Part shown: piece after piece, positions 33,662 to 39,381 of the stretch
Layout of the letters: every line of letters begins with the position of its first letter
How positions within the stretch are numbered: position 1 is the stretch's first letter
Assembly (NCBI RefSeq): GCF_016612545.1
Contig: NZ_JAENRY010000061.1
Coordinates: 1 to 39,381 of the forward strand
Reading direction: 5' to 3'
DNA length: 39,381 bases
From: Streptomyces sp. MBT65
GTDB lineage: Bacteria > Actinomycetota > Actinomycetes > Streptomycetales > Streptomycetaceae
Translations under genes and position numbers: made by a program
The notes under the pieces: model-generated
What the model was told of the DNA's origin: nothing
The model's database searches: none
What the model saw: the letters and a program-made list of their open reading frames with translations, nothing else

Positions 33662-34552
33662 ATGACTGAACTGCTGACCGGGCTGCGGGTCGACTACACC
33701 GACGCCGACGACCCCGTGCTGGTGCGGCCCGACGGCAGCACGGTGGACACCTGGCGGGAGAACTACCCGTACGAACAGCGCATGGAGCGCAAGGAGTACG
33801 ACTGGCACAAGCGGCTCCAGCAGATAGAACTGCTGAAGCTGCAACGCTGGATCAAGGAGACCGGGCGCCGGCTCGTCATCGTCTGCGAGGGGCGGGACGC
33901 GGCCGGCAAGGGCGGCACGATCAAGCGGTTCACCGAGCACCTGAACCCGCGTGGCGCCCGCGTGGTCGCCCTGGAGAAGCCGAGCGAGCGCGAGAGCGGT
34001 CAGTGGTACTTCCAGCGCTACGTCCAGCATCTGCCGACCGCCGGCGAGATCGTGCTGTTCGACCGGTCCTGGTACAACCGGGCGGGCGTGGAGCGCGTGA
34101 TGGGGTTCTGCTCGGACGACGAGTACCGCCGTTTCATGCGCCAGGCCCCGCTGTTCGAGCGGATGCTGGCGGACGACGGCGTCGACCTGATCAAGTTCTG
34201 GTTCTCCGTCTCACAAGGTGAACAGCGCACCCGTTTCACGATCCGCCAGGTGGATCCCGTACGGCAGTGGAAGCTCAGCCCGATGGATCTGGCCTCGCTG
34301 GACCGCTGGGACGACTACACGGCCGCCAAGGTCGCCATGTTCCGGGAGACCGACACGGAGTACGCGCCCTGGACCGTGGTGAAGAGCAACGACAAGAAGC
34401 GGGCCCGCGTGGAGGCCATGCGCAGTGTGCTGGCCCGCTTCGACTACGCCGACAAGGACGAGGAGGTCGTCGGCAGCCCCGATCCCCGCATCGTGGGCGA
34501 GGCGGCCACCCTGCTGGAGGCGGGGGAGGACGACACGGCGGCGGTGTTCTAG
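33662..34552 (+). CDS. ppk2: Polyphosphate kinase 2 (class I PPK2)
   Basis: A 296-aa PPK2 that moves phosphate between polyphosphate and ADP or GDP. Walker A is CEGRDAAGKGGTIKR with K83, the lid/Walker B region is VLFDRSWYNRAGVERVMGF, and the C-terminal WTVVKSNDKKRAR is conserved. Single-domain length places it in class I (nucleoside diphosphate phosphorylation or the reverse). ATG at 33662 follows GAGAGGAGGCCGGG, a strong ribosome binding site. Together with PiT it links phosphate entry to polyphosphate turnover. Confidence 0.93.
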   Translation: MTELLTGLRVDYTDADDPVLVRPDGSTVDTWRENYPYEQRMERKEYDWHKRLQQIELLKLQRWIKETGRRLVIVCEGRDAAGKGGTIKRFTEHLNPRGARVVALEKPSERESGQWYFQRYVQHLPTAGEIVLFDRSWYNRAGVERVMGFCSDDEYRRFMRQAPLFERMLADDGVDLIKFWFSVSQGEQRTRFTIRQVDPVRQWKLSPMDLASLDRWDDYTAAKVAMFRETDTEYAPWTVVKSNDKKRARVEAMRSVLARFDYADKDEEVVGSPDPRIVGEAATLLEAGEDDTAAVF

Positions 34553-34576
34553 GGGCGTGCGCCTTCTGGGCGGGTC

Positions 34577-34963
34577 CTAGTCGCCGTCGCGCGGCACGAG
34601 TGTCACCCGGTGGAAGTTGCAGCCGGTCATGGGCGGGCTCCCGGACGGGGGCCCGCCCGCGTGTGCCTTGAGGGCGACGCTGACCAGGCTCAGCAGCAGG
34701 TCGACGTCCGTCTCGCAGTCCAGGTGGACGGTCACCCAGCGGGAGCCCGGGATGATCCGGATCGCGGTCGACTCGCTGAGATCGTGGTGGAACCGGAGGA
34801 TGGCCCCGACGGTGAGATGCAGGTCCACATCGTGGTCGGAGTGGAAATGCACGATCTCGCTGTGGGCGGACCGGAGCGCCCGCCCCGTGCCGCAACTGGC
34901 CGGGACCGCGCTGAGGTCGCGCCAGCCTTCCAGTCGCTGCATGGCTCGCTCGGCCAGGGTCAT
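34577..34963 (-). CDS. Luciferase-domain (DUF5519-like) small protein
   Basis: A 128-aa cytosolic protein. The run HSEIVHFHSDHDVDLHLTVG followed by SRWVTVHLDCETDVDLLLSL resembles the short 'luciferase' domain (DUF5519) found in many actinobacteria, where a similar HxHxDG..D pattern precedes a WV.. strand. These proteins have no known activity and are unrelated to LLM luciferases. It is convergent with PPK2 with 24 bp between the stops. Identification is moderate. Confidence 0.65.
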   Translation of the reverse strand: MTLAERAMQRLEGWRDLSAVPASCGTGRALRSAHSEIVHFHSDHDVDLHLTVGAILRFHHDLSESTAIRIIPGSRWVTVHLDCETDVDLLLSLVSVALKAHAGGPPSGSPPMTGCNFHRVTLVPRDGD

Positions 34964-35031
34964 GTCCCTATCGTGGACTGCTCACCGCTTCGCAACCAGA
35001 GGTTGAGCGATTTGTAACCGGGGCGTGAGGT

Positions 35032-35063
35032 ACCGCACACCTTGAGAGCATCAGGTGTGCGGT
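35032..35063 (-). terminator. Terminator of the aminotransferase gene
   Basis: ACCGCACACCT (35032-35042) pairs perfectly with AGGTGTGCGGT (35053-35063) around a 10-nt loop, 12 bp beyond the stop of the minus-strand aminotransferase. The rest of the 112-bp gap up to the luciferase-domain gene shows only a small CAACC-AGA-GGTTG dyad. Confidence 0.75.
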
Positions 35064-35075
35064 GCGCGAAACGGG

Positions 35076-36362
35076 TCAACTCCCCTCGGTCGCAAGCTTT
35101 TCGTACCCCACCAGCCGTACGCAGGTCGCCACTCCCTCGATGATCTCCTCGATCTCCGAGGCGTCCGGGAAGGAGGGGGCGATCCGGATCGTCCGGTCCC
35201 TGGGGTCGTCGCCGTACGGATGCGTGGCGCCCGCCGGTGTCAGCGCGAGACCGGCGTCGGCCGCGCGGCGCACCACCTCGCGGGCGCACCCGTCGAGGAC
35301 GTCGAGGGTGATGAAGTAGCCGCCCTTGGGCGTGGACCAGGTCGCGAGGCCGGTGTCGCCGAGCCGCTCGGTGAGGATGCGCAGCACGGTGTCGAACTTC
35401 GGCCGCAGCAGCTCACGGTGCTTGCGCATATGGGCCCGCACGCCGTCCGCGTCGCGCAGGAACAGCGCGTGCCGCAGTTGGTTGATCTTGTCGGGGCCGA
35501 TCGAGCGCTTGGCGCTGCAACCGCGCAGCCAGGCCACGTTGGCCGCCGACGAACCGAAGAAGCCCACGCCCGCACCGGCCAGCGTGATCTTCGAGGTGGA
35601 CCCGAAGACGAAGGCCCGGTCCGGGTGCCCGTTGTCGGAGCAGGCGGCCAACAGGTCGGCGATCTCCACCTCTTCGTCGGTGAGGTGGTGCACGGCGTAC
35701 GCGTTGTCCCAGAAGATCCGGAAGTCGGGCGCCGCGGTCGGCATGGCGGCGAGCCGTCGTACGACCTCGTCGCTGTAGCAAGTCCCGTCAGGGTTGCTGT
35801 ACTTGGGCACGCACCAGATGCCCTTGACCGCCGGGTCCTCGGCGACGAGGCGCTCCACGACATCCATGTCGGGACCCTCGGCGGTCATCGGCACCGGGAT
35901 CATCTCGATGCCGAAGCGCGCGCACAGCGCGAAGTGCCGGTCGTAGCCGGGGACCGGGCACAGGAACGCGATCCGCTCCTCGTCCGCCCAGCGGCGCGCC
36001 GCCCCCGGCAGGGTGCCCAGCAGCGCGTGCACCAGACAGTCGTGCATCAGCTCCAGGCTGGAGTTGCCCACGGCGAGCAGCTGCTCGGCCGGCACCTGGA
36101 GGAACCCGGCGAAGATCTGCCGCAGTTCCGACAGCCCGTCCGCGCCACCGTAGTTGCGGCAGTCCGTGCCGTCGGCGGAGGTGTAGCGGCCGGCGGGCAG
36201 CGTGAGCAGTTCGGCGGACAGGTCGAGCTGCCGGGCGGAGGGCTTGCCGCGGGTCAGGTCGAGCGACAGCTTCTTCGTGAGGAGGGCTTCGTAGTCGCTC
36301 CGGGCCGTGTCGAGGAGGGCCGGGAGGGAGTCGGCGCTGTGCGCTGGTGAGGGAGGGGTCAC
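35076..36362 (-). CDS. Aspartate aminotransferase, AspT/class Ic type
   Basis: A 428-aa PLP enzyme of the actinobacterial Asp_aminotransf group (Corynebacterium AspT-like). Visible motifs: LSLDLTRGKPSARQLDLS near the N-terminus, NYGGADGL, CVPKYSNPDG, FWDNAYAVHH, and the PLP lysine K258 in FGSTSKITLAG. The GTG at 36362 is chosen as start because it sits 33 codons before the conserved LDLTRGKP; the open frame upstream overlaps the divergent repair gene. It interconverts aspartate and oxaloacetate with glutamate/2-oxoglutarate, although kynurenine or other aromatic activity is possible in relatives. Confidence 0.88.
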   Translation of the reverse strand: MTPPSPAHSADSLPALLDTARSDYEALLTKKLSLDLTRGKPSARQLDLSAELLTLPAGRYTSADGTDCRNYGGADGLSELRQIFAGFLQVPAEQLLAVGNSSLELMHDCLVHALLGTLPGAARRWADEERIAFLCPVPGYDRHFALCARFGIEMIPVPMTAEGPDMDVVERLVAEDPAVKGIWCVPKYSNPDGTCYSDEVVRRLAAMPTAAPDFRIFWDNAYAVHHLTDEEVEIADLLAACSDNGHPDRAFVFGSTSKITLAGAGVGFFGSSAANVAWLRGCSAKRSIGPDKINQLRHALFLRDADGVRAHMRKHRELLRPKFDTVLRILTERLGDTGLATWSTPKGGYFITLDVLDGCAREVVRRAADAGLALTPAGATHPYGDDPRDRTIRIAPSFPDASEIEEIIEGVATCVRLVGYEKLATEGS

Positions 36363-36525
36363 GGAGGTCGACGCTACAAAGCCGGGAGTCGCACCACAAA
36401 CGCATAACCGCCCGCGCCCCTTACCCTGCTGCCGGAAGCGTGGTGATCCGTGCCCGACCAGGCCACACAAGGCTGATGTCGGATTCCCGCCAGCCCCGGA
36501 CCGCCCGGTGTCGGATGCTGGACGT

Positions 36526-38004
36526 ATGCAGAACGGGATGCACACCGACACGGAGCGTTGTGTGCGCGCGGTCCAGTCGAAGGACGCGCGCTTCGACGGC
36601 TGGTTCTTCACGGCCGTCCTGACCACCCGCATCTACTGCCGGCCGAGCTGCCCGGTCGTACCGCCCAAGCCGGAGAACATGACGTTCTACCCGAGCGCGG
36701 CGGCCTGCCAGCAGGCGGGTTTCCGGGCCTGCAAGCGCTGCCGCCCGGACACCAGCCCCGGCTCCCCGGAGTGGAACCAGCGGGCCGACCTGGTCGCCCG
36801 CGCGATGCGTCTGATCGCCGACGGAACGGTGGACCGCGAGGGCGTCCCCGGCCTCGCCGCCCGCCTCGGCTACAGCACCCGGCAGATCGAACGCCAGCTC
36901 CTCGCCGAACTCGGCGCCGGGCCCCTGGCGTTGGCCCGCGCCCAACGCGCCCAGACGGCAAGGCTGTTGATCGAGACGACCGCGCTCCCGATGGCGGAGA
37001 TCGCCTTCGCCGCCGGCTTCTCCTCGATCCGCACCTTCAACGACACCGTGCGCGACGTCTTCGCCCTGTCCCCGAGCGAACTGCGCAACAGGCGCCCGAA
37101 GACAGCCGTGTTGACCCCCGGCACGCTCACCCTCCGGCTGCCGTTCCGCGCCCCGCTCAACCCCGACAACCTCTTCGGCCATCTGGCGGCGACCGCCGTA
37201 CCGGGCGTGGAGGAGTGGCGGGCCGGCGCGTACCGCCGCACCCTCCGCCTCCCCTACGGCCACGGCATCGTGTCCCTCACTCCCCGGTCCGACCACATCG
37301 CCTGCCGCCTCACCCTCAGCGACCTGCGGGACCTGCCGGTGGCGATCAGCCGCTGCCGCCGCATGCTCGACCTGGACGCCGATCCGGTCGCGGTGGACGA
37401 CCAGTTGCGTACGGATCCGGTGCTGGCGCCGCTGGTGGACAAGGCGCCGGGCCGACGCGTGCCGCGCACGGTCGACGAGGCGGAGTTCGCCGTACGGGCC
37501 GTCCTCGGTCAGCAGGTCTCCACGGCGGCGGCCCGCACCCACGCGGCCCGCCTTGTCACCGCGCACGGCGAACCGGTCGACGACCCCGAGGGCGGTCTGA
37601 CCCACCTCTTCCCGTCCCCGGAGTCACTGGCGGCACTGAACCCGGAGACCCTGGCGATGCCGAACACCCGCCGCACCACGTTCACCACACTCGTGGCCCA
37701 ACTCGCCGACGGCACTCTCCACTTGGGCGTGGAGAGCGACTGGGCGGAGACCCGGACCCGACTCCTCGCCCTCCCCGGCTTCGGCCCCTGGACGGCCGAC
37801 GTCATCGCGATGCGCGCCCTGGGCGACCCCGACGCCTTCCTCCCCACCGACCTCGGAATCCGCCGCGCCGCCCAGGAGTTGGGCCTCCCGTCGACCCCGG
37901 CCGCCCTGACGGCGCGCGCGGCGGCGTGGCGGCCGTGGCGGGCGTACGCGGTCCAGTACCTGTGGGCGACGGACAGTCACCCGATCAACTTCCTTCCCGT
38001 GTAA
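36526..38004 (+). CDS. Ada regulatory domain-AlkA glycosylase fusion (alkylation repair)
   Basis: A 492-aa bifunctional repair protein. The N-terminal Ada zinc domain has C38, C42, C69 and C72 in register with E. coli Ada (IYCRPSCP, ACKRC), C38 being the methyl-phosphotriester acceptor. An AraC-type helix-turn-helix follows (~85-185: GLAARLGYSTRQIERQLLAE; FAAGFSSIRTFNDTVRD). The C-terminal AlkA glycosylase (~190-490) has the helix-hairpin-helix LPGFGPWTADVIAM and catalytic D442 in PTDLG. It should sense DNA methylation, activate transcription and excise 3-methyladenine. It is 22 bp upstream of the MGMT gene. ATG at 36526; ATG at 36538 is possible. Confidence 0.92.
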   Translation: MQNGMHTDTERCVRAVQSKDARFDGWFFTAVLTTRIYCRPSCPVVPPKPENMTFYPSAAACQQAGFRACKRCRPDTSPGSPEWNQRADLVARAMRLIADGTVDREGVPGLAARLGYSTRQIERQLLAELGAGPLALARAQRAQTARLLIETTALPMAEIAFAAGFSSIRTFNDTVRDVFALSPSELRNRRPKTAVLTPGTLTLRLPFRAPLNPDNLFGHLAATAVPGVEEWRAGAYRRTLRLPYGHGIVSLTPRSDHIACRLTLSDLRDLPVAISRCRRMLDLDADPVAVDDQLRTDPVLAPLVDKAPGRRVPRTVDEAEFAVRAVLGQQVSTAAARTHAARLVTAHGEPVDDPEGGLTHLFPSPESLAALNPETLAMPNTRRTTFTTLVAQLADGTLHLGVESDWAETRTRLLALPGFGPWTADVIAMRALGDPDAFLPTDLGIRRAAQELGLPSTPAALTARAAAWRPWRAYAVQYLWATDSHPINFLPV

Positions 38005-38026
38005 GCCGTTCAAGGAAGCCGAGAGC

Positions 38027-38512
38027 ATGAAACAGCACACCGTGACCGACAGCCCGTACGGCCCGCTGACCCTCGTCGCCGACGAGGACGGCGTCCTCTG
38101 CGGCCTCTACATGGTCGACCAACGCCACCGCCCACCGCAGGAGAACTTCGGCCCCCGGGACGACACCCCCTTCGCCTCCGCGATCGACGAGCTACAGGCC
38201 TATTTCGCGGGCGAGTTGAAGGAGTTCACCCTCGAACTGCGCCTGCACGGAACCCCGTTCCAACGCACGGTCTGGGACCGACTCCGCCGCATCCCCTACG
38301 GCGAGACCCGCTCCTACGGCGACCTCGCCGACGCCCTCGGCAACCCGGGCGCCTCCCGCGCGGTGGGCCTCGCCAACGGCAAGAACCCCATCGGGATCAT
38401 CGTCCCCTGCCACCGGGTCGTCGGCGCGAACGGCAGCCTCACGGGGTACGGCGGCGGGTTGGAGCGCAAGCAGCGGCTGTTGGACTTCGAGAGCGGGTCG
38501 GCGTTGTTCTAG
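38027..38512 (+). CDS. ogt: Methylated-DNA-protein-cysteine methyltransferase
   Basis: A 161-aa suicide repair protein that takes alkyl groups from O6-alkylguanine. The acceptor is C128 in IIVPCHRVVG, followed by the GSLTGYGGGLERKQRLLDFE region; the helix-turn-helix arginine finger region is PYGETRSYGDLA. Start ATG at 38027 after CAAGGAAGCC. Co-transcribed with the Ada-AlkA fusion, giving an adaptive-response-like operon. Confidence 0.94.
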   Translation: MKQHTVTDSPYGPLTLVADEDGVLCGLYMVDQRHRPPQENFGPRDDTPFASAIDELQAYFAGELKEFTLELRLHGTPFQRTVWDRLRRIPYGETRSYGDLADALGNPGASRAVGLANGKNPIGIIVPCHRVVGANGSLTGYGGGLERKQRLLDFESGSALF

Positions 38513-38565
38513 ATGCCCTGGCGGGGCGCGGCTCTGCTGGACCTCCTGCCCGAGGTGGCGCTGTG

Positions 38566-39294
38566 CTAGCTGCTCCGCAGGGTGTCCAGAAGTTCCGGCA
38601 GGGCCGTCCCGATCGGCTCCCGTACGACCTCGTCGGCGCGGTCGTCGTACGGGGTCGGCTCGGCGTTGACGATGACCAGCCGTGCCCCGTGATCGGCGGC
38701 GACACCGGCGAGCCCGGCGGCGGGATGTACCTGGAGACTGCTCCCGACGGCGATGAACACCTGGCAGGCCTTGGTGATGGCGACGGCCTCGCCCAGGACG
38801 ACGGGGTCGAGCCGCTCACCGAAGAAGACGGTCGCCGACTTGAGGATCCCGCCGCACTCCAGGCAGGCGGGATCGTCCTCACCGGCGTCGACCCGGGCCA
38901 GGGCGTCCGCCATCGGCCCCCGCACATGGCACCCGGTGCACCTGAACTCCCGGGCGGTGCCGTGCAGTTCGATGACCTTGCGGGCGGGGAGGCCGGCGAG
39001 CTGGTGCAGGCCGTCCACGTTCTGCGTGATGACCCGCACGGGTACGCCGGACTTCTCCAGGTCGACGACGGCCCGGTGCGCGGCGTTGGGCTCGGCCTGG
39101 AGCGTGCGGTTCTCGCGCCGCATCTGCCACGACCGGCGGCGGATCTCCGGGTCGCCCATGTAGTACTCGTAGGTCACGAGCTTCTCGGCCTCGGGGTCGC
39201 GCCGCCACAGCCCGTTGGGGCCGCGGTAGTCGGGGATGCCGGAGTCGGTGGAGATACCCGCCCCACTGAGAAGGGCGACAAGGGGCTTGCTCAT
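38566..39294 (-). CDS. cobB: Sir2-family NAD+-dependent protein deacylase
   Basis: A 242-aa sirtuin. NAD-binding LLSGAGISTDSGIPDYRG, catalytic ITQNVDGLHQLAG and ELHG, and the zinc ligands CTGC and CLECG are all present. It removes acyl groups from lysine using NAD+, making O-acetyl-ADP-ribose. Bacterial targets include acetyl-CoA synthetase. ATG at 39294; convergent with MGMT with 53 bp between, where I see no strong terminator. Confidence 0.93.
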   Translation of the reverse strand: MSKPLVALLSGAGISTDSGIPDYRGPNGLWRRDPEAEKLVTYEYYMGDPEIRRRSWQMRRENRTLQAEPNAAHRAVVDLEKSGVPVRVITQNVDGLHQLAGLPARKVIELHGTAREFRCTGCHVRGPMADALARVDAGEDDPACLECGGILKSATVFFGERLDPVVLGEAVAITKACQVFIAVGSSLQVHPAAGLAGVAADHGARLVIVNAEPTPYDDRADEVVREPIGTALPELLDTLRSS

Positions 39295-39370
39295 GCAGCA
39301 GAGCGTAGGTCGGCGGGGTCGGGGCGGCGAGTGGATATCGCGGTACGGGGGGAAGGGCTGGTCGCGGGAG

Positions 39371-39379
39371 AGGAGGTGA
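39371..39379 (+). promoter_or_regulatory. Perfect Shine-Dalgarno sequence at the right edge
   Basis: AGGAGGTGA matches the 16S rRNA anti-Shine-Dalgarno end completely and sits 3 nt from the end of the window, divergent from the sirtuin gene. It implies a plus-strand gene starting a few bases outside the window. Confidence 0.5.
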
Positions 39380-39381
39380 AC

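Noticed and set aside
35032..35063. tRNA or small RNA gene in the aminotransferase/luciferase-domain gap
   Set aside because: Only one hairpin is present, no cloverleaf or CCA end; its position just after a stop fits a terminator.

Overview
The window is high-GC DNA with strong third-position G/C bias, GTG starts, many 4-bp ATGA/GTGA gene overlaps and no introns. Gene content (PucR and IclR regulators, PASTA-less Ser/Thr kinase, PitH-like phosphate transporter, class I PPK2, LLM F420-type oxidoreductase, a Tat-exported phosphoesterase) and a GC-rich intergenic repeat typical of the genus point to a Streptomyces or close relative, chromosomal and mostly core-like rather than a mobile island. 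No rRNA, tRNA, CRISPR array, insertion sequence or phage gene was seen. No intergenic gap exceeds 300 bases; the largest are 31894-32185 and 11679-11844.

Region 1 (1-9808) is a nucleobase/hydantoin catabolic block after the 3' end of an unidentified gene. Two near-identical 280-aa carbamoyl-amide hydrolases (831, 4702) flank a class III aminotransferase and a PucR-type regulator; the second one is followed by a dihydropyrimidinase/hydantoinase, an LLM oxidoreductase and an NCS1 permease. Together they can import a pyrimidine or hydantoin, open the ring, remove the carbamoyl group and transaminate the beta-amino acid. No classical dihydropyrimidine dehydrogenase is present. The LLM gene carries the most striking feature of the window: a perfect 44-bp inverted repeat around a 40-nt loop in which the family-like peptide ELGVDQFAVYDMHDA is encoded backwards, so a short coding segment has been inverted in frame.

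Region 2 (9836-21392) holds a secreted DUF3558-like protein, an AhpD-like protein, a translationally coupled histidine kinase/response regulator/methyltransferase set, a Tat-exported metallophosphoesterase with a LamG-like tail, a gamma-glutamyltransferase-family protein, an inositol-monophosphatase-family phosphatase, and a coupled FAD oxidoreductase/macro-domain pair.

Region 3 (21432-26766, minus strand) is a quaternary-amine demethylation operon: DgcA-like flavoprotein, GbcA-like Rieske oxygenase and GbcB-like reductase, with an IclR regulator downstream and a palindromic candidate IclR operator in front of the operon.

Region 4 (26875-39294) has a membrane Ser/Thr kinase divergent from a protein that looks like a NYN/PIN nuclease joined to a zinc ribbon and an FHA domain; a secreted M1 peptidase divergent from a phosphate-transporter/small-membrane-protein/PPK2 cassette; a luciferase-domain protein; an aspartate aminotransferase divergent from an Ada-AlkA/MGMT alkylation-repair pair; and a sirtuin. 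A perfect Shine-Dalgarno sequence at the right edge announces a further plus-strand gene outside the window.
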